Shown here: positions 25,880 to 33,699 of the stretch, one piece after another
How the letters are laid out: each line of letters begins with the position of its first letter
Numbering within the stretch: position 1 is the first letter of the stretch
DNA from: Bacteroidales bacterium
GTDB taxonomy: Bacteria; Bacteroidota; Bacteroidia; Bacteroidales; UBA10428
Assembly: GCA_035299085.1 (NCBI GenBank)
Contig: DATGXG010000054.1
Coordinates: forward strand, 1 to 49,057
DNA: 49,057 nucleotides
Reading direction: 5' to 3'
The notes under the pieces: generated by a model
Database searches by the model: none
Told to the model about the DNA's origin: nothing
The model's input: the letters and a program-made list of their open reading frames with translations, nothing else
Program-made: the position numbers and the translations under genes

Positions 25880-27037
25880 TCAATAATTATAAATCCTGAA
25901 ATCTTCCACTACCCTGGAAATAGCACCGCTCACCGAAGGATTGTCAGGTTTGAGTCCTGTTGCAAGTGATTTATAGAATCCGAGCATCTGGCCGGGTATA
26001 ATATTGCAGACAGTAAGAAATTCGTCATCAATGTGATTTTCCTCCTCACTCAGCCTGATTGAAGTTTCCAATACGCAATCCTTAACCGGATTTTCGGAGA
26101 TTCCCATTGTGATCAGGGGTTTATTCCCTTTCCTGGTTGAATTGACAAGGTCTTTTTCATACAGCAGAACATAAGGATTGCCGGAAAAGATGAAAAAGAG
26201 CAGGGTAGTTCCGTCAATAACAGCCTTAGGCCCGTGTCTCAGGCCGAGAAAGCTGTCGTTCTTGCAGATAATCCTTCCATCAGTAAGTTCTTGCAGTTTC
26301 AGAGCCGATTCGGTTGATGTTCCGTAGAACGGACCAGAACCCAGGAAGACAGCCCTGTTAAAAGGCAATTCGGCAGCCCGCCTGATCTCAGGTGCATATT
26401 TTTCAATTATTTTCCTTCCATAGTCATGAAGCTTGCGGACGGTTGTCTCAATCTTTGCCATCTCATCCAGGTGTGCAATAAGCAGTCCGCTTAACAGCAT
26501 ACCGGAATAGCTTCCGGTCATTGCAAGGCTCTGGTCATTCGATTCAGGAGGAAGAACCAGCACATACCGGGGATTTGATGATTTAAGCAAAGCCAGGTTC
26601 CCGGTTTTATCGCAGGTTATAACCAGGTGATATACCTTTTTACAGAATTTGTCGGCCAGCTCAACAGCGGCTGTGCTTTCGGGACTGTTTCCCGAACGCG
26701 CGAATGATACAAGCAGTATGGTTTCGTTAGTAAAATAAAAGTTTTCAGGGTGAGTTACAAGATCGGTTGTGGGAATGGCAAGGGCTGTTTTACCAAGCCT
26801 CCGGTTATACACGCAGTTAAGCGAAAGGCCGATATAGGCACTTGACCCTGCACCGGTAAGAATGATCTTATCGGAATCCTGAACAGCCTTGTTCAGGAAT
26901 TTCTGAAGTGACGGAATCTCATGTACAAGACTTGTATATATATTGAGCCACAATGAAGGCTGCGATTGTATTTCACGGGCTGTATGAATTCCTCCCTTTT
27001 CCTTAAGGAATCCTTCTTCAAAACCAAGAAATTGCAT
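25880..27037 (-). CDS. agaS: AgaS-type SIS-domain sugar-phosphate isomerase/deaminase
   Basis: A 385-residue protein with two SIS domains, like AgaS, which converts galactosamine 6-phosphate to tagatose 6-phosphate with release of ammonia. The N-terminal HTAREIQSQPSLW, the first SIS phosphate loop TGAGSSAYIG (61-70), SFARSGNSPES (111-121), and FLGLRHGPKAV in the second domain fit the AgaS branch rather than GlmS. The start is the ATG at 27037 (MQFLGFEEGF); the 36 codons before it are hydrophobic AT-rich leader in the promoter region. It is first of six tightly packed genes, with a TATATTTG box about 25 bases upstream. Confidence 0.88.
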   Translation of the reverse strand: MQFLGFEEGFLKEKGGIHTAREIQSQPSLWLNIYTSLVHEIPSLQKFLNKAVQDSDKIILTGAGSSAYIGLSLNCVYNRRLGKTALAIPTTDLVTHPENFYFTNETILLVSFARSGNSPESTAAVELADKFCKKVYHLVITCDKTGNLALLKSSNPRYVLVLPPESNDQSLAMTGSYSGMLLSGLLIAHLDEMAKIETTVRKLHDYGRKIIEKYAPEIRRAAELPFNRAVFLGSGPFYGTSTESALKLQELTDGRIICKNDSFLGLRHGPKAVIDGTTLLFFIFSGNPYVLLYEKDLVNSTRKGNKPLITMGISENPVKDCVLETSIRLSEEENHIDDEFLTVCNIIPGQMLGFYKSLATGLKPDNPSVSGAISRVVEDFRIYNY

Positions 27038-27061
27038 GTGTCGATATTTATAAAGCTTAAG

Positions 27062-27069
27062 CAAATATA
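27062..27069 (-). promoter_or_regulatory. Candidate -7 box (TATATTTG) for the agaS operon
   Basis: The minus strand reads TATATTTG, an exact TAnnTTTG match, 25-32 bases before the agaS ATG. The two AAATGAAAG motifs lie 27-66 bases further upstream, covering roughly -40 to -78 from the inferred start of transcription. Confidence 0.45.
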
Positions 27070-27095
27070 TATAATATGAAATTATTAAAAAAATA

Positions 27096-27135
27096 AAATG
27101 AAAGATAAAATCGTAATAAAAAAAGTAAATGAAAG
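27096..27135. promoter_or_regulatory. Putative operator: AAATGAAAG x2
   Basis: AAATGAAAG occurs at 27096-27104 and 27127-27135, 31 bases apart (about three helical turns), in the agaS/DeoR-regulator divergent gap. Read on the other strand it is CTTTCATTT, which resembles the TTTCRTTTY core described for AgaR. The same 9-mer stands at the susC promoter. Confidence 0.45.
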
Positions 27136-27148
27136 AAATAAACATTAC

Positions 27149-27207
27149 TATCTTTAATTCACTTATTTTATATCTTTAAACAGAAAGGAATATTATCTTT
27201 ATCTTTC
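27149..27207 (+). promoter_or_regulatory. Four TATCTTT boxes before the DeoR-type regulator
   Basis: TATCTTTA begins at 27149, 27171 and 27194, and TATCTTTC at 27200. Each is one base off the -7 consensus TAnnTTTG. The first three are spaced 22 and 23 bases. They may be alternative promoters or a repeated operator half-site for the gene starting at 27222. Confidence 0.35.
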
Positions 27208-27221
27208 GAAATGAAGTATTT

Positions 27222-28022
27222 ATGACAACAGACAGCAAAATGCCCAAAAATAAAAGAAGTTCCACTGTTGAGCGGCGTAAATTTATCCTGAATGAGCTGA
27301 ATACCGCCGGCCAGGTACTTGTCCAGACGCTCAGCCGTGAATTCGATGTAAGTGAAGTAACCATCCGTAATGATCTTGAGCAGCTTGAACGGAAAAAAAT
27401 GCTGATCCGTGCCCGGGGCGGTGCACTGAAAGTGGATAACGGTGTTGGAATTGATCATCATATTTCGGAAAAAGATAAGCTTCATACCGAGGAAAAGGCA
27501 AGGATAGGCAGGAAAGCCGCCTCTCTTGTCAAAGAATTGGATACAGTGATAATTGATTCGGGCACCACAACAATGGAAGTTGCCAAGAACCTGGGAAACC
27601 TGAAAGAAATCACTGTCATCACCAATGCTTTGAATATAGTAAGCCAGCTGATTCAGCATCCCGGTTTCCACCTGATAATCCCGGGAGGTTACCTTCGGAA
27701 AAATTCACTTTCACTGATGGGCCCGCTGGCTGAAAAAAACTTTCAAAACCTTTACGTTGACAAGGTATTTTTGGGAGTTGACGGATTCGACACGCGACAT
27801 GGCATTTACACGCCCAATATTGATGAAGCTGCACTGAATGAGATCATGATCCGCAATGCAAGGGAAGTGATCCTTGTTACCGATTCTTCAAAATTCGCCA
27901 GGAAGAGCCTTGCCTATATCTGTGGTATTGAAAGGCTTCACAAAGTGGTTACCGACAGCGGTATTCCCGAGGAAGATAAAAAAAGGCTTGAGGACGCGGG
28001 CATTGAAGTTATTATTGCCTGA
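27222..28022 (+). CDS. DeoR/GlpR-family transcriptional regulator (AgaR-like)
   Basis: A 266-residue regulator. The N-terminal winged helix spans about 13-70 (RRKFILNELN, then FDVSEVTIRNDLEQLERK and the wing RARGGA). The DeoR sensor domain follows, with the sugar-phosphate loop VIIDSGTTTMEVAKNL and the C-terminal GVDGFDTRHGIYTP. Members are repressors released by phosphorylated sugars; AgaR answers to GalNAc or galactosamine phosphates. It is divergent from agaS across a 184-base AT-rich gap holding repeated motifs, so control of that operon is likely. A start six codons later (MPKNKRS) is possible. Confidence 0.92.
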   Translation: MTTDSKMPKNKRSSTVERRKFILNELNTAGQVLVQTLSREFDVSEVTIRNDLEQLERKKMLIRARGGALKVDNGVGIDHHISEKDKLHTEEKARIGRKAASLVKELDTVIIDSGTTTMEVAKNLGNLKEITVITNALNIVSQLIQHPGFHLIIPGGYLRKNSLSLMGPLAEKNFQNLYVDKVFLGVDGFDTRHGIYTPNIDEAALNEIMIRNAREVILVTDSSKFARKSLAYICGIERLHKVVTDSGIPEEDKKRLEDAGIEVIIA

Positions 28023-28028
28023 AACACT

Positions 28029-28061
28029 AAAAAAATGGCTGCCTGAACATATCAGGCAGCC
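28029..28061 (-). terminator. Terminator of the susCD operon
   Basis: GGCTGCCTGA (28037-28046) and TCAGGCAGCC (28052-28061) form a perfect 10-bp stem with a 5-base loop. On the minus strand it is followed by a run of seven T (28029-28035 on plus is all A). It lies between the convergent regulator and PKD-lipoprotein genes. Confidence 0.8.
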
Positions 28062-28088
28062 GAACCCCTAACTAAAAACCAAATTTTA

Positions 28089-28979
28089 CTATTTACCGCT
28101 CTTATTCATCATTACCGGAATTTTTTCACTGAACTCAGGCAAAGGTGTAACCAGGTTTCCTACATCCGACCAGTCGCCATTCATAATACTCATTGAAAAC
28201 GACATCGCATCGGAATTGATTTTGAAAACTTCTCGTGAGATTCCGAATTCCATCTTGATTGTATTTCCTTCTTTGGTCATGTTACCGGGCAGAACAGCAT
28301 TTTCGTTGTCAAATCCCATAAAAGGCCAGCCCGGATCGCCATTGATCATATCCACCATGCTGGGGGCAAACCACCCGCCAAACAGGTTTCCTTCCACGGC
28401 ATAGTCCACGCCCATTTCTTTCATTGAAAAGCCTGTAGCCACCGAATTGTCAACATCCATGTATACACCGAAGATATGATCGTTGATACCGGCGTTCTCC
28501 GCAATCGAATCGAATTCAACATATACATACACGTAGTTGGCATCATAATCAACTTTTGCCGTGTCGATGGCCCCTTTCCCTGAAAGTTGAAAATCAGGGT
28601 AAGTCACGTTATTCCAGTCGTCAAATGTTCCGTCGTTCATATCCACAAGTGCTACTTTATCAACCCTCAGAATGGTGTGGAATACGTAAGGCTTTCCCTC
28701 GACCGTTGCATTCAGCGATATCACATAGTTTCCGATTTGAGCAAACGTGTGAACCACCGAATCGCCGGCAACATCAGGAGTGTTATCGCCAAAATTCCAT
28801 GAAACATCCTGGGCGTTTGATGCTTTGTTTACAAAAGTCACATCCAGGCCGTTATAGTAAGTTTTGAAATCAAGAGGAGCCGTTTCGGTAAGCGTATAAT
28901 TACCCTCCTTGCTGCAGGACATGATGGTGAAGAACCCTGCAACGGCAATGTACAACAAAATATTACGGATATTTTTCAT
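28089..28979 (-). CDS. Surface lipoprotein with PKD domain and CBM9-like C-terminal region
   Basis: A 296-residue lipoprotein with a signal peptide ending at FFTIMSC (Cys22). Residues about 30-105 form a PKD domain, with the typical DVSWNFGDNTP and HTFAQIGNYVISL. The rest begins with DMNDGTFDDWNN and continues in beta strands with several Asp/Trp/Gly turns (YVYVYVEFDS, FGVYMDVDNS), which resembles CBM9/DOMON-type sandwiches. It is the third gene after susC and susD, 11 bases from susD, the position of SusE/F-type surface glycan-binding proteins. Glycan binding is therefore likely, though the ligand is unknown. Confidence 0.82.
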   Translation of the reverse strand: MKNIRNILLYIAVAGFFTIMSCSKEGNYTLTETAPLDFKTYYNGLDVTFVNKASNAQDVSWNFGDNTPDVAGDSVVHTFAQIGNYVISLNATVEGKPYVFHTILRVDKVALVDMNDGTFDDWNNVTYPDFQLSGKGAIDTAKVDYDANYVYVYVEFDSIAENAGINDHIFGVYMDVDNSVATGFSMKEMGVDYAVEGNLFGGWFAPSMVDMINGDPGWPFMGFDNENAVLPGNMTKEGNTIKMEFGISREVFKINSDAMSFSMSIMNGDWSDVGNLVTPLPEFSEKIPVMMNKSGK

Positions 28980-28990
28980 GATTCTTTTTT

Positions 28991-30517
28991 TTAATTGTTG
29001 GGAACAGCCAGTTTGTTTGTACTGAGCTCACTTGACGGGATGGGGTATACCGTAGAGGCGTCGGCAGCATGGATAACTACACCGCCTGAAGCTAAACCGG
29101 GTTCACTGCCTGTGGGTATTCCGTTATAACTGTCGAGATGGAAGCCCCAGTAATTTCTGACAATGTCTTTTCCGTTTCTCAGGAGGTCAAATATCCTCTG
29201 GCCTTCAAAGGCAAGTTCGATCCTTCTTTCCTTAAGCACCACATCAGTAATGTTGTTGTTTGTGGCAACCGCCAGGTAATCGTTCAGGTCGCCGCCTTCC
29301 GGAACAAGCATCCTGTTCGTTCTTATTTCGTTCACGTCGGCAAGGGCAGCGTCCAGGTTCCCTGTTTTGGCATAAGCTTCTGCCCTGTTTAGGTATACTT
29401 CGGCAAGACGCAGCATGACAGGCGAACTCAGGGTTGACAGACCTTCCTGCCCCGAGAACTTGCTGATGTAATACAGAACAACGCCGTTTTTCAATCCCGG
29501 TTCCTGTGTTTCAATATACGACCAGCGCTGATCCACATCCATGAGTTCTGTGCCGTATCCCATATCTTTCAGTAATGACGGGGAAGCTCCTTCTTCACCC
29601 CAGCAGGCTTCACCATTGTAAATCATGGATGCAACGGAAGCTTCTTTCTTGTCGTCGGTTACAGTGAAGGGAATGCACCAGATGGTTTCGGGTGATGATT
29701 TTGCACCGGCAAAATAGCCGGGGAAAGATTCAGCCGTTTCAAGGGAATAATTACCCGAATTAATTACAGAATCGGCATAAGCTATTGAGTTTTCATAATC
29801 GCCCTTATACAGGTAGACTCTTGAAAGCATAGCCCATGCGGTATATTTTGTCGCGTAGCCCCTTGTGTTCCTCGCTTCGGGAGTTTCAGCACTCATCAGG
29901 GCGGCAGCTGTCTTAAGGCTCGAAATGATGTAATCATATGTTTCGGCCAGAGTGGCTCTTGCCTTGGGAGCACCGTCAGATGATGATTCACGCAGAATAA
30001 CGCCAGGTAAACCGGCGTTGGCCTCAGAATAGGGCCTTGCAAAAACACGCACAAGGCTGTGGGTGGCATAAGCCCTCAGGAAGTAACTTTCACCCTTCAG
30101 GTGGTCGGTAAGTACATCACTTCCTTTTTCGTCTGCCATCTTAATGGCGACATTGGCGCCATAGATAATTTTATAAGATACTTCCCAGAAGCTGTTTATG
30201 TTTGATTTCTCCGATATCCGGTCTTTAAACCTGAAACTGTTGATCAGGTCGTCCTCGGTTTTGTAACCGCATACAATGTCGTCGCTTGCGAAATCGCTCA
30301 GCTGGAAATACTGACGCAGGTACCAGTTGTTTGTGCTACCTTCATCGGGGAAATCCTTGAACTGGGCGTAGCACCCGTTCACCAGGCTTACCAGTCCGTC
30401 AGATGTGTTTTTGATCTGGTCACCAGTGAGTGCAGCACTGGGAATCACATCCAGATCGCAGCTTGCCAGGTATAGGAAACCAGGCAGGAGCATACTATAT
30501 AATAGTGCCTTTTTCAT
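28991..30517 (-). CDS. susD: SusD/RagB-family outer-membrane nutrient-binding lipoprotein
   Basis: A 508-residue lipoprotein (lipobox FLYLASC, Cys20) forming the lid of the SusC importer. Family features are the helical TPR-like core with ESYFLRAYATHSLVRVFARPYSE, the RATLAETYDYIISSLKTA segment, MLRLAEVYLNRAEAYAKTGN and the C-terminal ERRIELAFEGQRIFDLLR. It follows susC by 22 bases. Within this locus it should bind the oligosaccharide handled by the GH-D hydrolase and agaS operon. That link rests on neighbourhood and a shared promoter motif, not on binding-site residues. Confidence 0.96.
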   Translation of the reverse strand: MKKALLYSMLLPGFLYLASCDLDVIPSAALTGDQIKNTSDGLVSLVNGCYAQFKDFPDEGSTNNWYLRQYFQLSDFASDDIVCGYKTEDDLINSFRFKDRISEKSNINSFWEVSYKIIYGANVAIKMADEKGSDVLTDHLKGESYFLRAYATHSLVRVFARPYSEANAGLPGVILRESSSDGAPKARATLAETYDYIISSLKTAAALMSAETPEARNTRGYATKYTAWAMLSRVYLYKGDYENSIAYADSVINSGNYSLETAESFPGYFAGAKSSPETIWCIPFTVTDDKKEASVASMIYNGEACWGEEGASPSLLKDMGYGTELMDVDQRWSYIETQEPGLKNGVVLYYISKFSGQEGLSTLSSPVMLRLAEVYLNRAEAYAKTGNLDAALADVNEIRTNRMLVPEGGDLNDYLAVATNNNITDVVLKERRIELAFEGQRIFDLLRNGKDIVRNYWGFHLDSYNGIPTGSEPGLASGGVVIHAADASTVYPIPSSELSTNKLAVPNN

Positions 30518-30539
30518 TTTTTCTCTTAAGTTTTTTGTT

Positions 30540-33512
30540 TTAGAATCTTACTTGTATGCCAAGTACATATTGCTTGTTGTTGGGATATTTAAATTCTGCG
30601 TAACCGGGCAAATTTCCGGTAGATGAAGCTATAGATACTTCGGGATCCTGTCCCCAAAACCTTGTAAAGGTATAGAGGTTGTCAGCACCAATTGAAACTG
30701 ACAATCCGGTTAGCTTCATTTTTGATACCAGTGCGGTCGGAAGGTTGTAAGTGAGTGTAATATTGCGAACCTTCAGGTAGTTTCCATCCTCAATATACCG
30801 GGTGGAAGGATCGTATGAATTGCTGGCATTCTGAGGCAGCGGATGATTGGCATTGTCGCCCGGCTTTTGCCAGATCTTCCAGTCGTCACGAGGCATCATT
30901 ACGTTGAAGCCTGCGTCCTGCAAATCATGATCCACATATCTTCTGAAGTAGTTGTAAATTTTGTTTCCGGTTAGGAAAGAGAAATTTGCCCGGAGTGAGA
31001 GGTTTTTATATTTCATTTCGGTACCAAAACCGCCCTGGAGTTTCGGAATAGGGCTTCCGTATTCAATATTCCGGGCTGCCTGGTAATCGTGTGTGGGATT
31101 GCCGTCTTTTCCTACCCAAAGCATGGATCCATTTTCAGGGTCGATACCGTAATATTCCTTGGCATACCATGAGTAGAGCGAACCTCCGTCGTGATATATT
31201 TGCATAATACCGTAGGCATTGGCATTATAAATGGTATCGCTGCCAAACCCCGACAGGCTGTTCTTGTTATAGCCCATTGAAAAGTCGGTTGTCCATGTGA
31301 AATTCTGTGTTTTCACATTGGTTGAACTAATTCCGATTTCGACTCCTTTATTATGGGTTTTTCCAATGTTCTGCCACTGTTTTCTGAAACCTCCCGAAGG
31401 GGGCAGGTCACGGTAAACCAGCAGGTCGTTTGTAATGTTGTTGTATACATTCAGTTCAAAGGTGATCCGGTTGAAAAGGCCGATTTCAATTCCCGCATTG
31501 TACTGGTCGGTCTGTTCCCAGGTCAGATCAGGGTTGGCCCTCCGGTATGGCACTGCTGCCGTTTCGCCGTCATACTGGGTGGCATAACTGAACTGTTCAA
31601 GATACATGTAAGGACCGATATCCTTCATCCCTGTTTTTCCCCAGCTTGCCTTTAATCTCAGGTTGTCAATAAAGTCAACGCCTTCCATAAAGGATTCCTT
31701 GTTGATATTCCAGGCGGCCGAGAAACTGGGGAATATAGCCGTCCGGTTTTTAGCCGTAAACGATGACGACTGGTCAACACGCAGTGAACCAGTAAGGAAG
31801 TATTTATTGTTGTAAATGTAATTAACCTGGGAAATTAGCGATTGCATGAACGATTTGTCAGGTGCACCTTCTATTTCATATTGACCCGCTGCAACAGTAG
31901 GGACTTTTAAGCCGTCAGGAATTCCGGTACCCGAACCTCTAATATAATCAGTGTTATCGCCCTGAGCTTCAAAACCAACAAGTCCTGTAAGTGAATGTAT
32001 GGTTCCCAGGAAATTGAATTTTAACAGGTTGGTTGTTATCCCTCCAAAACTCATATCACTCTGTGAATTTACATACCCAGTACCGTAATAGGCCAGGTTA
32101 TCGGCAAGTGCCGAATAATACTGTTTGTCGAGGTAGGAACCGGCACTGATGCGGTTTGTTGTCGAGAAAGTCAGCCAGTTGGTAAGTTTGATATTCAAGT
32201 CAAGATCATAATCCAGGTTGAATCCCATGTTGGTGAGTTCTGAATTCCTGGCTGCCTGCAGGGGATTGATCTTATCTTTCGACCAGATTCCTGTTGCATT
32301 TTTAAAGCTCCTTATTTTTCCATTGGCATCATAGGGATTGTCCCACGGCATACTGGTGTATGAATAATAAATATTCATATAATCGGCACCACGTGTTTTC
32401 GATCCGCTGAGGTTTATGTTATTTGAAAGGGTTACCTTGTCAGAGAAATTATAAGTAGTATTTGCTCTTACATTTACCCGTTTATAGCCTGAATTGATAA
32501 ATGTTCCGTCTTCATCGTAATAGCTTGCTCCTAAATAATAATCCAGCTTACCTGCTTTGCCGGCCGAAGACAGAAAGTAGTTCTGAACGAGGGCAGGATT
32601 AAAGGCTTCATCAAGCCAGTTGGTATTTGTTTTTAACACCGAATCCGGCCTGGCTGCAAGGAATTTTCTGTCATCAATTACATAAAGGTTTGGATCCCTG
32701 AAATACTCCCTGTGGTAATTGTATAACGTTTTGCTATCCATCATTTTTACATGGCCATGGTCTGCAACGCGCATGCCGGTAACCGCTTTGAATTCAAATT
32801 GTGGTTTTTGCGATGTGGCTTTTTTGGTTGTAACTACGATAACCCCTCCGTTTGCCTGTGAACCGTACAATGCAGTTGCACCTGCATCTTTCATAACGGT
32901 GATGGTTTCCACATCGTTCGGGTCGAAATTACCACCGATGATTCCGTCGACCACATAAAGTGGACCTTGTGGGGCATTAAAGGATGAAATACCCCTGATC
33001 CGAACATCGGGTGCAGCTCCGGGAGTTCCGGTACCCTGAGTGACCTGGATGCCCGGGACTTTCCCCTGTAACATCGATCCTATGTCATTTGCGGTAACAT
33101 CCATCAGTTTATCCGATGACACTGTGGTTACGGCACTTGTTATTTCATTTCTTTTCTTTGAACTATAGCCCATCACAACCACAGTTTCAAGGGATGTAAT
33201 ATTGGGTACCATACTCATTGTAATAGTCCGCTGGGTACCAACGGTTACTTCTTCAGTGTTGTATCCGATATAGCTAAAGACCAGCACACTGGATTCGTCC
33301 GGGACGTTGATCGAAAAATTGCCGTCCACATCGGAAATTACTCCCTGGTTTGTTCCTTTTAAAAGGATATTAACCCCTGGCAACGCCTGGTCGTCCTCAG
33401 AAGACAGTACCTGTCCCTTAACGGCAATCTGCCCGTAAGTGCAGGTAAAACCTGTAAGAATCAGGCTTAAAATCAGCCAGATCTTTCTTAAATGGTCAGA
33501 AAACATTTTCAT
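30540..33512 (-). CDS. susC: SusC/RagA-family TonB-linked outer-membrane transporter
   Basis: A 990-residue TonB-dependent importer. A signal peptide (to about residue 28, CTYGQ) precedes a carboxypeptidase-D-like domain (AVKGQVLSSEDDQALPGVNI). The SusC plug region follows (MGYSSKKRNEITSAV, then RIRGISSFNAPQGPLYVVDG and DAGATALYGSQANGGVI). The 22-strand barrel ends in YVLGIQVRF, whose C-terminal Phe is the usual BAM signal. It is first in the susC-susD-PKD operon, with a TACATTTG box and an inverted AAATGAAAG motif upstream. No anti-sigma or ECF sigma gene is adjacent, so regulation by the DeoR-type protein nearby is more likely. Confidence 0.97.
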   Translation of the reverse strand: MKMFSDHLRKIWLILSLILTGFTCTYGQIAVKGQVLSSEDDQALPGVNILLKGTNQGVISDVDGNFSINVPDESSVLVFSYIGYNTEEVTVGTQRTITMSMVPNITSLETVVVMGYSSKKRNEITSAVTTVSSDKLMDVTANDIGSMLQGKVPGIQVTQGTGTPGAAPDVRIRGISSFNAPQGPLYVVDGIIGGNFDPNDVETITVMKDAGATALYGSQANGGVIVVTTKKATSQKPQFEFKAVTGMRVADHGHVKMMDSKTLYNYHREYFRDPNLYVIDDRKFLAARPDSVLKTNTNWLDEAFNPALVQNYFLSSAGKAGKLDYYLGASYYDEDGTFINSGYKRVNVRANTTYNFSDKVTLSNNINLSGSKTRGADYMNIYYSYTSMPWDNPYDANGKIRSFKNATGIWSKDKINPLQAARNSELTNMGFNLDYDLDLNIKLTNWLTFSTTNRISAGSYLDKQYYSALADNLAYYGTGYVNSQSDMSFGGITTNLLKFNFLGTIHSLTGLVGFEAQGDNTDYIRGSGTGIPDGLKVPTVAAGQYEIEGAPDKSFMQSLISQVNYIYNNKYFLTGSLRVDQSSSFTAKNRTAIFPSFSAAWNINKESFMEGVDFIDNLRLKASWGKTGMKDIGPYMYLEQFSYATQYDGETAAVPYRRANPDLTWEQTDQYNAGIEIGLFNRITFELNVYNNITNDLLVYRDLPPSGGFRKQWQNIGKTHNKGVEIGISSTNVKTQNFTWTTDFSMGYNKNSLSGFGSDTIYNANAYGIMQIYHDGGSLYSWYAKEYYGIDPENGSMLWVGKDGNPTHDYQAARNIEYGSPIPKLQGGFGTEMKYKNLSLRANFSFLTGNKIYNYFRRYVDHDLQDAGFNVMMPRDDWKIWQKPGDNANHPLPQNASNSYDPSTRYIEDGNYLKVRNITLTYNLPTALVSKMKLTGLSVSIGADNLYTFTRFWGQDPEVSIASSTGNLPGYAEFKYPNNKQYVLGIQVRF

Positions 33513-33568
33513 GAATCAGTAGTTATTTGATTTTAATTTTCAAAACAAAAGCAAAAAGAGTAAGAAAA

Positions 33569-33577
33569 CTTTCATTT
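33569..33577 (+). promoter_or_regulatory. CTTTCATTT motif at the susC promoter (putative operator)
   Basis: CTTTCATTT, the reverse complement of the AAATGAAAG pair before agaS, begins at 33569 and runs on into CATT. It lies 12 bases downstream of the susC -7 box, close to the inferred transcription start, where a bound repressor would block initiation. Confidence 0.4.
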
Positions 33578-33588
33578 CATTATTAAAG

Positions 33589-33596
33589 CAAATGTA
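33589..33596 (-). promoter_or_regulatory. Candidate -7 box (TACATTTG) for susC
   Basis: The minus strand reads TACATTTG, an exact TAnnTTTG match, 77-84 bases before the susC ATG. It would give a leader of about 70 bases. A -33 TTTG is not evident. Confidence 0.45.
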
Positions 33597-33671
33597 AAAA
33601 TTATTTTTAACGATTATTATCTTTTGATATATTTTTTTTCGTTGAAAATTAGTTATGAAATCTTATTAATT

Positions 33672-33679
33672 TATCTTTG
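33672..33679 (+). promoter_or_regulatory. Candidate -7 box (TATCTTTG) for the EamA gene
   Basis: This is a perfect TAnnTTTG match 21-28 bases before the ATG at 33700. The start codon itself sits in a 10-base palindrome TTTCATGAAA (33696-33705), half of which resembles the CTTTCAT part of the shared locus motif. Confidence 0.45.
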
Positions 33680-33699
33680 TCGTATAAATTTCACTTTTC

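Noticed and set aside
27168..27671. 167-codon minus-strand frame antisense to the DeoR-type regulator
   Set aside because: The regulator on the plus strand has clear HTH and sensor motifs; the antisense frame has none and ends in the promoter region.
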